From Coriobacteriia bacterium (GTDB lineage Bacteria > Actinomycetota > Coriobacteriia > WRKU01 > WQUG01), in NCBI GenBank assembly GCA_009778715.1, contig WRFR01000017.1, forward strand, positions 1-38,964: 38,964 bases of DNA, read 5' to 3'. A program made the translations under genes and the position numbers. This document shows positions 1 to 7,865 of the stretch, piece by piece (position 1 is the stretch's first letter; every line of letters starts with the position of its first letter). Below the pieces are notes generated by a model. It was not told the DNA's origin and did no database searches. It worked only from the letters and a program-made list of their open reading frames with translations.

Positions 1-38
1 CGAAACTCCGGGGAATACTTACTGTTGTTACTGGGCAT
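1..38 (-). CDS. IS3-family transposase OrfA, N-terminal fragment
   Basis: Twelve codons are visible before the edge, reading MPSNNSKYSPEF(R). The K/R-Y-S-P-E-F-R/K start is characteristic of the helix-turn-helix OrfA protein of IS3-type elements, which binds the terminal repeats. A purine-rich ribosome site, GAGGAAAAA, precedes the ATG by a few bases. The rest of the gene lies outside the window, so intactness cannot be judged. Confidence 0.55.
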   Translation of the reverse strand, partial: MPSNNSKYSPEF

Positions 39-123
39 GTCTGTTTTTCCTCTCGTTGTCGATTGCCTTTATTGTATGCATATACGACAACAGAACCCAC
101 TAACGCATTTTCACCGCAGTACA
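1..123 (-). mobile_element. Left end of an IS3-family (IS150-like) insertion sequence, partial
   Basis: The minus strand from 123 begins TGTACTGCGGTGAAAATGCG. This looks like the TGTACTG-type terminal inverted repeat of the IS150 subgroup of IS3 elements. About 85 nt further in, a transposase start codon follows at 38, preceded by GAGGAAAAA. The element runs off the left edge, so the other end and any target duplication cannot be seen. It lies inside the coding region of a secreted RHS-like gene. The family assignment rests on the terminal heptamer and on the 12 visible transposase residues. Confidence 0.6.
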
Positions 124-509
124 TTATCTACCAAGGAATAATCCATCGGCTCCCAAGGGCCATTAGTAAAGCGTTTGTAGTGGACAGGATAGCCATAATC
201 TACCGCCACCGATGTTCCGTCGGCATTGCGAAAGCACGTTCCGGTCTCGGTGCGCATGTCAGTCTCTTCGCCTACGATTTCAGACGTCTGATAGGACTCT
301 TCCCCGGTTTGTTGACTATCTATAGTTGCTTGTTGCGTCGTTAGGGTGGAAGCTACTGACTGCATCTGTCCACCTTGATCATTGATCGCCGGTCCGCTGT
401 ATTGCGTCTCTGCTGTATCAGGAAAAGCAACCGCAACAGGCGACGGGAGAATCGCCACTAGTAACGCAATAACAAGAGTGATAGAGATTACTTTTGAGAA
501 TCTTTTCAT
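111..509 (-). pseudogene. Secreted RHS/wall-associated-like protein, truncated by the IS element
   Basis: The start is set at the ATG at 509 because GGGAGGAA lies 7-8 nt upstream; an ATG eight codons earlier has no such site. The product of about 132 residues begins with a signal peptide (KRF, then a hydrophobic run, then AVAF). A Gln/Thr/Ser-rich spacer follows. The last 40 residues, with DGTSVAVDYGYPVHYKR and GPWEPMDYSLV, resemble the N-terminal module of very large secreted RHS or wall-associated proteins, where a (D/E)G..xAV.Y..PVHY motif precedes a W..(I/M)D.SL motif. Homology stops at the IS boundary near 123, and the last residues and the stop codon come from the IS end. I infer the 5' remnant of a much larger, now broken gene; a short secreted protein is possible but less likely. 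Confidence 0.6.
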
Positions 510-547
510 GGCATTTCCTCCCATTATGACCACTAGGCTTTACTCAC

Positions 548-578
548 AAAAAAACCGGCACACAACAAAGCGTGCCGG
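548..578 (-). terminator. Intrinsic terminator between livF and the RHS-like gene
   Basis: On the minus strand the stem CCGGCAC/GTGCCGG (plus positions 555-561 and 572-578) is followed at once by seven T (548-554). This is a textbook rho-independent terminator. It lies about 275 nt past the livF stop and 30-40 nt before the ribosome site of the RHS-like gene. It could therefore end the liv operon or act as an attenuator in the leader of the downstream gene. Confidence 0.75.
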
Positions 579-765
579 CAAAAGTAATGGTCTAACAATA
601 GTAAGATCGATCTCAGGAGGAGGGGGTTGGGCGAAATTATTGCCCTTTAAGCAAACTCCACCTTCTGGTGGTAGTAATTGGTGGTTGAACTCCCCCATAG
701 CGGCCTCGCTCTTTCTTCTGAATTTGAGATTCAGACTAGGTGGTGGCTGGGTTCTGGTGGGCGCT
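579..765 (-). promoter_or_regulatory. Hairpin-rich leader of unknown function
   Basis: This gene-free stretch carries several short perfect hairpins: TCTGAAT/ATTCAGA at 717-735 with a five-base loop, CCACC/GGTGG at 658-671 with a four-base loop, and GGGC/GCCC at 629-645. A possible GGGG/CCCC outer pairing encloses the last two on the minus strand. A candidate promoter lies upstream at 782-811 and the terminator at 548-578 lies downstream, giving an attenuator-like layout before a secreted-protein gene. I do not recognise a known riboswitch class. A short open frame reading leftward from about 686 runs through it, but nothing supports its translation. A degenerate mobile-element remnant is an alternative. 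Confidence 0.35.
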
Positions 766-781
766 TCCTCTGAATGAGAAT

Positions 782-811
782 ATTATGAACTATACTAGCT
801 GCAGCACACAA
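782..811 (-). promoter_or_regulatory. Candidate promoter upstream of the leader
   Basis: On the minus strand, TTGTGT (806-811) and CATAAT (782-787) are separated by 18 nt, a plausible sigma-70-type -35/-10 pair. It would start a transcript of about 260 nt ahead of the RHS-like gene. The match is moderate, and read-through from the liv operon is the alternative. Confidence 0.35.
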
Positions 812-854
812 GGGGATTTTGAAAAATAATTTAGATAATGTGCTAAGCGCAATT

Positions 855-1565
855 TTACGTGCGGCCCAGGTAGGAGCGCTGGACTTCGTCGCTCGCCGCG
901 AGTTCTTCGCCGGTGCCAGACAGGGTGATCTCGCCGGTCTCCAGCACATAGCCGCGGTCAGCGATTTTGAGCGCCATGCGCGCGTTCTGCTCCACCAGAA
1001 AGATCGTTGTACCAGCCTGGTTGATCTCGCGGATGATCGCAAATATCTCCTTGACCACGATGGGCGCCAGGCCCAGCGAGGGTTCGTCAAGCAGCATCAG
1101 GCGCGGCTTGGCCATCAGTGCGCGCCCGATCGCAAGCATCTGCTGCTCGCCGCCCGAGAGCGTCCCGGCCTGCTGTTTGCTGCGCTGCCCCAGGATCGGG
1201 AAGCGCTCGAAGACATCGGCCATGTCCTTGCGGATCTCTGCTTTGTCGCTGCGCAGGAAAGCCCCCATCTCGAGGTTCTCCGTCGTGGTCATCTCGGCGA
1301 AGATGCGCCGCCCCTCCGGCGCTTGCGAGATACCCGCGGAAACACGCTTGGACGCGGAAAGATGGGTGATGTCGGCGCCATCGAAGATGACCTGTCCCGA
1401 CTTAGGTTTGATCAGGCCTGAGATCGTGCGCAGCGTGGTCGACTTGCCAGCGCCGTTCGCCCCGATGAGCGTAACGATCTCGCCGGTCTCGACTTCCAGG
1501 CTGATGCCTTTGAGCGCGCGGATGACGCCGTAGTTGACCTCCAGGTCCTTCAACTCAAATATCAT
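855..1565 (-). CDS. livF: Branched-chain amino acid ABC transporter, ATP-binding protein LivF
   Basis: This is one of the two cytoplasmic ATPases that drive leucine/isoleucine/valine uptake. The 236 residues match the usual LivF length. Walker A GANGAGKST lies at about residues 34-42, the ABC signature LSGGEQQMLAIGRAL near 135, and Walker B RLMLLDEPSLGLAP near 155. The SLGLAP ending of Walker B and the short overall length separate LivF from LivG. Its start lies inside the livG 3' end (11-nt overlap), implying translational coupling. It is the last gene of the five-gene operon. Substrate specificity is inferred from the family, and related urea or amide transporters share this architecture. 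Confidence 0.93.
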   Translation of the reverse strand: MIFELKDLEVNYGVIRALKGISLEVETGEIVTLIGANGAGKSTTLRTISGLIKPKSGQVIFDGADITHLSASKRVSAGISQAPEGRRIFAEMTTTENLEMGAFLRSDKAEIRKDMADVFERFPILGQRSKQQAGTLSGGEQQMLAIGRALMAKPRLMLLDEPSLGLAPIVVKEIFAIIREINQAGTTIFLVEQNARMALKIADRGYVLETGEITLSGTGEELAASDEVQRSYLGRT

Positions 1566-2376
1566 CGTCGTCTCCCAGGTAGGCCTCGATGACCCGAGGG
1601 TCGCTCTGGATCTCTGCGGGCGTACCCTCTGCGATCAGCGCCCCATGGTCGAGCACGTATATGCGCTCGCAGATATTCATCACAAACGACATGTCATGCT
1701 CGATCAGAAGCACCGAAAGGTCGAAGTCGCGCCGGATGCGCTTGACGGTCTCTGCCAGGGCGGCCGTCTCGATTGGGTTCATGCCCGCCGCTGGCTCATC
1801 CAGCAACAGCAGCTTGGGTCGCGTGGCCATCGCGCGCGCGATCTCCAGGCGTCGCTGTTCTCCATAAGGCAGGTTGCGGGCCAGCTCGTTCTCTTTGCCC
1901 CGCAGGTCGAAGACATCCAGAAGCTTCTCTGCCTCTTCCACGAGGCGGCGCTCCTCACTGTGATAGCGCCCCAGATGGGTCAACGCGGTCAGCAGGTTGG
2001 TGCGCACGTCGCGATTGAGCGCAATGCGCACGTTATCCAGCACCGTCATCTCTTTGAACAGCCGGATGTTCTGGAAGGTGCGCGCCACGCCGAGCGCCGT
2101 GACCGCATAAGGTTTGCGCCCGACCAGGTTGATCGTGCGATCCTTGTTGCGATCCTTCAGCTCGATCGTGCCCTCGGAAAGCTTGTAGACTCCTGTGATC
2201 AGGTTAAAGATCGTTGTCTTGCCCGCGCCGTTGGGGCCGATCAGCCCCACTAGCTCTCCTTCTTCAACATGCATGTTGACCCGAAAGACCGCCGTCAGAC
2301 CGCCAAAGACGATCGTGACGTTTTCCAGCGAGAGCAAGGGCTGAGAACCCCGGTTCTTATCAGTCGGATCGCTCAT
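1555..2376 (-). CDS. livG: Branched-chain amino acid ABC transporter, ATP-binding protein LivG
   Basis: This is the second ATPase of the Liv importer and pairs with LivF under the LivH/LivM permeases. The 273 residues carry Walker A GPNGAGKTT near 43, the signature LPYGEQRRLEIARAMA, and Walker B PKLLLLDEPAAGMNP. The AAGMNP sequence and the C-terminal extension ending in IEAYLGDDDDI are typical of LivG. It starts 1 nt past the livM stop codon and overlaps livF by 11 nt, so the operon is tightly packed. Confidence 0.93.
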   Translation of the reverse strand: MSDPTDKNRGSQPLLSLENVTIVFGGLTAVFRVNMHVEEGELVGLIGPNGAGKTTIFNLITGVYKLSEGTIELKDRNKDRTINLVGRKPYAVTALGVARTFQNIRLFKEMTVLDNVRIALNRDVRTNLLTALTHLGRYHSEERRLVEEAEKLLDVFDLRGKENELARNLPYGEQRRLEIARAMATRPKLLLLDEPAAGMNPIETAALAETVKRIRRDFDLSVLLIEHDMSFVMNICERIYVLDHGALIAEGTPAEIQSDPRVIEAYLGDDDDI

Positions 2377-2377
2377 G

Positions 2378-3412
2378 TTATTCCACTCGCTCCTGGCTTT
2401 TGCGCCGCCAGCGTTGTCGCTTAAAGAGGTCGCCGATCTCTGTCGTGCCCATGAGCCCCTTTGGGCGGAAGAGCATGATGATGATCAGCAGCAACGCGTA
2501 GATGATCATGTTCACGCGAGAAAAATCGATCGTGAACAGGCCAAAAACATTGACCGGTGGCGATATCGTGAAGAAGTTCGTGAGCAGGGTGAGCAAAGTT
2601 GCCGAGATCACAGAGCCACTGATGCTTCCCAGGCCACCAAAGACGACGATCACAAGGATGTTGATTGACATCAAAAAGCTGAAAGTGGTCGGCTTGATGA
2701 CAAAGAAGTACGAAGCATACAGCCCGCCGCCGATCCCCGCAAAGAACGCGCCGATCGCAAAGGCCATGACCTTGTACTTGGTCGAGTTGATACCCATCGA
2801 TTCGGCCGCGATCTCATCCTCGCGGATCGCGATACAGGCGCGCCCGCGCGATGACTTGACGAAGTTGTTGATCACCAGTATCGTGATGGCCGTAAACAGA
2901 AACAGCCAGGGCCAGGTCGCCATGGATTTATTGCTGAACAGACCGGAAGCCCCGCCGGTGATATTCATATTCTGGATGACCACCCGGATAATCTCGGCCA
3001 TACCGAGTGTTGCTATCGCCAGGTAGTCGCCCTTCAGGCGCAGAGTCGGAAAACCAATAAGTATTCCGAAGATCATCGCCAGCACGCCACCGGCCAACAT
3101 CCCGATCAGAAAACCGGGGACCGTCGGATAATATCCCACAACGATCGCGCAGGTATAGGCGCCCAGTGCCATGAACCCCGCGTGCCCGAGCGAGAACTGC
3201 CCCGTAAAGCCCGTGATCAGGTTGAGGCTGACTGCCAGGATGATGTTGACACAGATGAGCGCGAGTGTGCTCTCATAGACGTCGTTGATCCAGCCAAGGT
3301 AGCGCAGCGCCTGCACGATAGCAAAGGCCGCCAGCGTCACCAAGAAGATGACCAGGTTCTTCCAGGTGAGCACACCGACGCCACGCGCCAGGCCCTTTTT
3401 CTTACTCCCCAT
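2378..3412 (-). CDS. livM: Branched-chain amino acid ABC transporter permease LivM
   Basis: This inner-membrane permease subunit has 344 residues with about eight to ten hydrophobic segments. The family landmarks are visible: SLNLITGFTGQFSLGHAGFMALGAY near the first third, and the EAA-like loop GRACIAIREDEIAAESMGINSTKYKVMAFAIGAFFAGIGGGLYA in the middle. It ends with a charged tail (FKRQRWRRKSQERVE). It starts 4 nt after the livH stop and is followed immediately by livG. Confidence 0.92.
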   Translation of the reverse strand: MGSKKKGLARGVGVLTWKNLVIFLVTLAAFAIVQALRYLGWINDVYESTLALICVNIILAVSLNLITGFTGQFSLGHAGFMALGAYTCAIVVGYYPTVPGFLIGMLAGGVLAMIFGILIGFPTLRLKGDYLAIATLGMAEIIRVVIQNMNITGGASGLFSNKSMATWPWLFLFTAITILVINNFVKSSRGRACIAIREDEIAAESMGINSTKYKVMAFAIGAFFAGIGGGLYASYFFVIKPTTFSFLMSINILVIVVFGGLGSISGSVISATLLTLLTNFFTISPPVNVFGLFTIDFSRVNMIIYALLLIIIMLFRPKGLMGTTEIGDLFKRQRWRRKSQERVE

Positions 3413-3416
3413 GGCT

Positions 3417-4313
3417 CTACACCTTGCTCCCGGTGCTCTTGCCCATCAGTCCCGTTGGCTTGATGATCAAGACGAGGATCAGGATCGCGAACACGGCCGC
3501 GTCACGATAGAGCGAGCCGCCATAGCCAGCGACCAGCGTCTCGATCACGCCGATGGACAAGCCGCCGACCATTGCTCCCGGGATGGATCCGATGCCGCCG
3601 AACACCGCGGCCACAAAGGCCTTGAGCCCCGGCATCATGCCCATCAGAGGATCAATCGAGTTGAAGTAGATGCCGACCATCACGCCCGCGGCGCCCGCCA
3701 GCGCAGAGCCCAACAGGAAGGTGAACGAGATCGTCCGGTCGACATTGATGCCCATCAGCTGAGCAGCTTCCTTATCAAAGGAGACCGCGCGCATGGCCTT
3801 GCCCTGCTTGGTCTTTTTGACGATGAACTGCAGCAGGATCATGAGAGCGATCGAGACCAACACCACAATGACCTGCTGGTATTTGATGACGACACCTCCG
3901 ACCGTAAATGACCTGTCAGACAGGACGCCCGGCGGATAGGAGCGGGTACCTGCTCCCACAAAATACATGAGGGTATAGTCAAGGAAGAGCGAAACCCCGA
4001 TCGCCGTGATCAACACGGCAATGCGCGATGAGTTTCGCAGAGGCTTGTAGGCAATGCGCTCGATACAGACTCCAAGCACGGCGCAGGCCACCATAGCGAT
4101 GACCAGCGCCGCGATAAACCCAAACCGGGAATGCCCGAAGCGTGTGAACGTCGTGACCGCAAAACCCACGTAGGCGCCTATCATATAGATGTCGCCATGC
4201 GCGAAGTTAATCAACTTTACGATGCCATAGACCATCGTGTAGCCTAAAGCGATCAGGGCATAAATGCTCCCCTGGGAAAGTCCATTAACGATTTGCTGTG
4301 CAAACTTCTCCAT
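3417..4313 (-). CDS. livH: Branched-chain amino acid ABC transporter permease LivH
   Basis: This is the partner permease of LivM. The 298 residues begin with the typical sequence QQIVNGLSQGSIYALIALGYTMVYGIVKLINFAHGDIYMIGAYVG. The EAA-like loop GKAMRAVSFDKEAAQLMGINVDRTISFTFLLGSALAGAAG is also present. It lies 22 nt after the livK stop codon, and the ribosome site is weak (GCGGG close to the ATG). The operon order K-H-M-G-F is the usual one. Confidence 0.92.
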   Translation of the reverse strand: MEKFAQQIVNGLSQGSIYALIALGYTMVYGIVKLINFAHGDIYMIGAYVGFAVTTFTRFGHSRFGFIAALVIAMVACAVLGVCIERIAYKPLRNSSRIAVLITAIGVSLFLDYTLMYFVGAGTRSYPPGVLSDRSFTVGGVVIKYQQVIVVLVSIALMILLQFIVKKTKQGKAMRAVSFDKEAAQLMGINVDRTISFTFLLGSALAGAAGVMVGIYFNSIDPLMGMMPGLKAFVAAVFGGIGSIPGAMVGGLSIGVIETLVAGYGGSLYRDAAVFAILILVLIIKPTGLMGKSTGSKV

Positions 4314-4335
4314 ACCCGCACGTTACCAAATAAAC

Positions 4336-5532
4336 CTACATCTTCATCTGCTCGGCAGAGGCTTGTTTGCCATCAGTCATCTTGATGACGACCGCAGACT
4401 TGATCACGTTGTGATCCGCGCCCACGCTGAACGTTCCCGTCGCGCCAGTAAAGCTCTTGGTTGAAGCCAGCGCGTCAGCAATCTTGACTGGATCAGTCGA
4501 ATTTGCGCGCGTGATGGCGTCAGCCACATACTTGCCCAGGTCGTAACCCATGGCGACGAATGCGTTGGGCTCCTCATTGTTGTTGAGGGCCTTGTAAGCT
4601 TTGATGAAATCCTGCACGGCAGGAGCCTGGTCAAGCGATGAGTAGTGGTTTGAGAAATACACGTCGTTGACATTGGACGCACCCGCAATGCTCGTCAGAT
4701 CCGGTGAGTCGAAACCATCAGCGCCGAGGATCGGCTGCTTGATGCCCAACTCGCGTGCCTGCTTGATGATCAGGCCGGCCTCCTGGTAGTAACCCGGAAC
4801 AAACATGACGTCAAATTGCTTGGCCTTCATAGCGGTCAATGCCGCGCTGAAGTCCTTGTCGCCTGCCACATAGGCATCCTCAGAAACGATCGTGCCACCA
4901 TTGGCTGTAAATTGCTTTTTGAAGTTAGCGGCCAGGCCCTTGGCGTAGTCGCTCGAATTGTCCGCATAGATGACCGCGGTCTTGCCGTTGAGCTTCTGGC
5001 TGGCATAGTTAGCCATGACAGCTCCCTGGAATGAATCCGTGAAGCAGGTGCGGAATACGAACTGGCGCACCTGGTTTGTTTTTGCGTCGACCGTAATGTC
5101 ATTGTCTGCCGTCGCCGATGAAGAGATCACCGGGATCTTGCTGCTCTCAGCAACCGGGATGACCGCGCGGAAGTTACCGGAAGTCGCGGGCCCAACGGAG
5201 AGCACGATGCCCTGGGACATAAGGGCCTGCTGCGCCGAGGTGGCCGTAGCGGCATCGGACTTGTTGTCCTTCTGGATAACTTCGATCTGCTTGCCCAAGA
5301 CGCCACCGCTCTTATTGATCTCATCGATGGCCATCTTAAAGCCTTTGAGCGAGTCACTGCCATAGGTCGCAACAGCGCCGCTGAGCTCATAGTTAGCGCC
5401 GATCTTAATCGTGCCACCACTGCTGCTTGTTGTGTTGCTGGTGTTGTCATTTTTCTTCAAAGAACAACCAGCCAGCGCAAGCGACAGAACCAGCACGAGG
5501 GCTAGTGCTACCGCTCCAAATTTTCTGTACAT
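4336..5532 (-). CDS. livK: Branched-chain amino acid-binding lipoprotein LivK
   Basis: This is the extracellular substrate-binding component, anchored as a lipoprotein. A signal peptide ends in the lipobox LALAGC with the lipidated Cys at residue 23, followed by a Ser/Thr-rich linker. The mature part is a periplasmic-binding-protein type I fold: IKIGANYELSGAVATYGSDSLKGFKMAIDEIN, then a VGPATSGNFRAVIPVAESSKIPVIS segment and a C-terminal FVAMGYDLGKYVADAI stretch. The ATG has GGAG 11 nt upstream. It is the first gene of the liv operon, so the operon promoter should lie in 5533-5660, where I found no convincing -35/-10 pair. The ligand is inferred from the family. Confidence 0.92.
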   Translation of the reverse strand: MYRKFGAVALALVLVLSLALAGCSLKKNDNTSNTTSSSGGTIKIGANYELSGAVATYGSDSLKGFKMAIDEINKSGGVLGKQIEVIQKDNKSDAATATSAQQALMSQGIVLSVGPATSGNFRAVIPVAESSKIPVISSSATADNDITVDAKTNQVRQFVFRTCFTDSFQGAVMANYASQKLNGKTAVIYADNSSDYAKGLAANFKKQFTANGGTIVSEDAYVAGDKDFSAALTAMKAKQFDVMFVPGYYQEAGLIIKQARELGIKQPILGADGFDSPDLTSIAGASNVNDVYFSNHYSSLDQAPAVQDFIKAYKALNNNEEPNAFVAMGYDLGKYVADAITRANSTDPVKIADALASTKSFTGATGTFSVGADHNVIKSAVVIKMTDGKQASAEQMKM

Positions 5533-5662
5533 GATCTTTCACGCTCCTTTCAAGTAAAAAGATAGTGTATCAAGTGTACTACAAGAATAGTAGCGAAACG
5601 ACACCCAAACGTACCAGATATGACTGCCCGGCAGACGTACTGTGGCGTTTAGACGCGCTGTT

Positions 5663-5768
5663 AACAAAACGCGATCGACGTTCGCTGAGCAGGCGTTGCA
5701 AAACGTGGCGGGCTCTAGCCCGCGAGTTTTGCAACAACGAACTCAGCGGGCGTCTAGCACGTTTTGTT
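5663..5768. repeat. Long imperfect hairpin (about 106 nt) between livK and the ParA-like gene
   Basis: Left arm 5663-5704 and right arm 5728-5768 are inverted copies of one sequence. The matching blocks are AACAAAACG / CGTTTTGTT, GACG / CGTC, CGCTGAG / CTCAGCG and TTGCAAAAC / GTTTTGCAA. A separate central stem, GCGGGCT with AGCCCGC, closes the loop. The stop codon of the ParA-like gene (5743-5745) lies inside the right arm, so its last eight or so residues are encoded by the element. A strong bidirectional stem-loop terminator or a palindromic mobile element (MITE/REP-like) would both fit. Confidence 0.7.
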
Positions 5769-6492
5769 CCCAGGGAGGCAGGACGAGACGGGTAACCGGA
5801 TAGAAAGCTGCGTCCTCGCTCGCCTCAATGAATTCCGGAGCAGCCTGAGCTGCTGGCGTCAGCGTAATCGGCAGCGTTGTCGCCACCAGCGGCAGCTCCA
5901 TCTCTGCCGCGGCTTCACGGGCGAATCGATACCCGTGCGCGATAGTCGAAAGATCGGTCTCGTCGACCAGGTGGCTATTGTTAATGACTCCGGTGAGAGC
6001 CAGGCGGGTCGTTGCCTCGATCTCACGAGCAACGCTGACCGCGTCATGCGCGGTTTCGGTGAGATTGCGGTTGCGGTTCACCACATAGTAAAACGCGAGT
6101 TCACCGGCCTCGGCAAATCGCTGAAGCTGGTCGTGATAGACACCCAGCGCCGTAGCTCCCACGTCATCGCCGCCTACATCGAAGATGACCGGCCCGACAT
6201 GCTGAAACGCTGCTGCGATCTCCGGGGGCAGCGCCGGCGTGTCAAGTGTGGTCCCTGCAAAAGTTGGCGCGATCAGTTCGACCTGATCGGTCGCCAGACT
6301 CTCCTTGTGATCAGAACTGCGGAAGTAGGGGTTGACCACATCAAGATCGACCAGCATGACCTGCTGGGAAGTAGCTGCCAAGTCGATCGCCAGGTTAAGC
6401 GACAGATTGGTCTTTCCCACGCCGTAATGCCCGACGATGACCGTGATCGGCCGGGTGATGAGATCGGCTGCTTTCAGCAGGTGAAGAGGCAT
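5743..6492 (-). CDS. ParA/MinD-like P-loop ATPase
   Basis: This 249-residue soluble protein has an SIMIBI-class nucleotide site: a P-loop GHYGVGKTN at about residues 22-30, the switch region VDLDVVNPYFRSSD, and VIFDVGGDDVGATALG as Walker B-like. It lacks the KGGxGK deviant Walker A of true ParA/Soj. Related stand-alone ATPases are found in anaerobes near redox enzyme genes, but the substrate is unknown to me. The start at 6492 is preceded by AAGGAA about 9 nt upstream. The gene diverges from the flavodiiron gene with a gap of under 80 nt. The 3' end lies within a long hairpin. It is not the chromosome-partition ParA, which is encoded at 26023. Confidence 0.7.
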   Translation of the reverse strand: MPLHLLKAADLITRPITVIVGHYGVGKTNLSLNLAIDLAATSQQVMLVDLDVVNPYFRSSDHKESLATDQVELIAPTFAGTTLDTPALPPEIAAAFQHVGPVIFDVGGDDVGATALGVYHDQLQRFAEAGELAFYYVVNRNRNLTETAHDAVSVAREIEATTRLALTGVINNSHLVDETDLSTIAHGYRFAREAAAEMELPLVATTLPITLTPAAQAAPEFIEASEDAAFYPVTRLVLPPWEQNVLDAR

Positions 6493-6569
6493 AGGCAGAG
6501 GTTCCTTTCTTACGTGCTTTCAACTCTACTACAATGGAGATGAAAACGATTTATCAGGAGAGTGAGATC

Positions 6570-7766
6570 ATGGTTTCTGTTACCCCGTCCATTTTAGTGA
6601 CCAGCGTGCTCAATCCGAATATGCGGGTCTTTGACGTCATGATGCACACGGAGTATGGCACCAGCTACAACTCGTATGTGATGCAAGGTTGCGAGAAAGT
6701 CGCGCTGATCGAGGCGGCGCATGCCGACTTCGTCGATGCGTATTTCGAGCATCTGGATGCTGCGCTGGACGGGCGCACGCCCGACTATCTGGTGCTGGAT
6801 CATACCGAGCCTGACCACACGGGCGCCGTTGCAGCGCTGTTGGAACGCTACCCGGACCTCACGGTCGTCATCAGCCGCCCCGGCGCGTTGTTCCTGAAGA
6901 GCATTGTCAACCGCGACGACCTCGACTGCCTGATCGTGAGCGATGGCGATACGCTTGACCTGGGCGGGCGGACTCTGCAGTTCATCAGCGCTCCTTTGCT
7001 GCACTGGCCCGACACGATGTTTACCTACTGCCCCGAGGAGCGGGCGGTCTTCACCTGCGACTTTTTGGGCGCCCACTACTGCGAGCCTGGGATCTTCGAT
7101 ACAAAGATTACCTATCCTGCCGCCTATGAGAGCGCTGCAAAGCACTACTTCGACAGCATCATGCGTCCGTTTCTGCCGTCGGTACGCGACGGGCTGGGGA
7201 AACTGCGCGCGTTAGATCTCGATTATGCCTGCGTCAGCCACGGTCCTATCCTGACACGCGGTTGTGAGCTGGATCGTCAGATCGAGCGCTATGGCGCGTG
7301 GTCAGCGGAGGCCGTGCGTGACCGCCTGTGTATCCCCGTGTTTTACTGCAGTGCTTATGGCAACACCACCGCGCTGGCCGAGCGGGTCGCCGTCGGCATC
7401 CGCGCCGCGCTGCCTGAGGCCGAGGTGGGACTTTATGACCTGGTCGACCATGACCTGGCCGAGATGCGCGCTTTGATGAACGCCAGCGACGCCTTTGCCC
7501 TGGGCACGCCGACCATCAACCGTGACGCGCTGCCCGTGGTATGGGAGCTTCTGGCTGGTATCGATAGCATCAACTTCACTAAACGCCCGGTTGCCGTATT
7601 TGGCAGCTACGGCTGGAGCGGCGAGGGAGTCCCGCGTGTCGCTGAGCACCTGGCCTCGCTGAAAGCCACGGTTTTCGAGCAGCGGCTGCGCGTGAAGTTT
7701 GTCCCGACTCTCGAGGACCTGGCCTCCGCCGATGCCTTTGGCCGCGCCTTCGCCGCCACGATTTGA
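6570..7766 (+). CDS. fprA: Class A flavodiiron protein (oxygen/NO reductase)
   Basis: This cytoplasmic enzyme reduces O2 to water and/or NO to N2O and protects anaerobes. The 398 residues form a metallo-beta-lactamase-like diiron domain followed by a flavodoxin domain. Diiron ligands are visible: H78-x-E80-x-D82-H83 in DHTEPDHTG, then a His in LLHWPD, an Asp in TCDFLGAH and a His in SHGPIL. The FMN domain starts near IPVFYCSAYGNTTALAE. No rubredoxin or reductase domain is fused, so it is class A. I place the start at ATG 6570 because AGGAG (6556-6560) precedes it; an in-frame ATG 12 codons upstream has no ribosome site. Whether it prefers O2 or NO cannot be told from sequence. Confidence 0.9.
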   Translation: MVSVTPSILVTSVLNPNMRVFDVMMHTEYGTSYNSYVMQGCEKVALIEAAHADFVDAYFEHLDAALDGRTPDYLVLDHTEPDHTGAVAALLERYPDLTVVISRPGALFLKSIVNRDDLDCLIVSDGDTLDLGGRTLQFISAPLLHWPDTMFTYCPEERAVFTCDFLGAHYCEPGIFDTKITYPAAYESAAKHYFDSIMRPFLPSVRDGLGKLRALDLDYACVSHGPILTRGCELDRQIERYGAWSAEAVRDRLCIPVFYCSAYGNTTALAERVAVGIRAALPEAEVGLYDLVDHDLAEMRALMNASDAFALGTPTINRDALPVVWELLAGIDSINFTKRPVAVFGSYGWSGEGVPRVAEHLASLKATVFEQRLRVKFVPTLEDLASADAFGRAFAATI

Positions 7767-7832
7767 ACCACCTACAAATTACAAGAACGCACCATATTGA
7801 ATCACAGATCACACCAAACGAGCCTCAGGAAT

Positions 7833-7856
7833 GCACATTTTCAAGCTGTGCGTTTT
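7833..7856 (+). terminator. Weak terminator candidate after the flavodiiron gene
   Basis: GCACA (7833-7837) pairs with TGTGC (7847-7851), followed by GTTTTC. The stem is only 5 bp and the T-run is short, so termination may be inefficient. It is the only stem found between the flavodiiron gene and the methyltransferase promoter. Confidence 0.3.
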
Positions 7857-7865
7857 CAAACTGTA

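Noticed and set aside
540..686. A short minus-strand open frame in the leader before the RHS-like gene
   Set aside because: It runs through hairpins and the terminator stem, has no ribosome site and no recognisable domain.
5565..5795. A 76-codon plus-strand frame across the long hairpin
   Set aside because: It is a palindrome artefact overlapping the ParA-like 3' end, with no ribosome site.
5743..6492. A second chromosome partition ParA
   Set aside because: The P-loop is GHYGVGKT, not KGGxGK, and no ParB or parS lies beside it.
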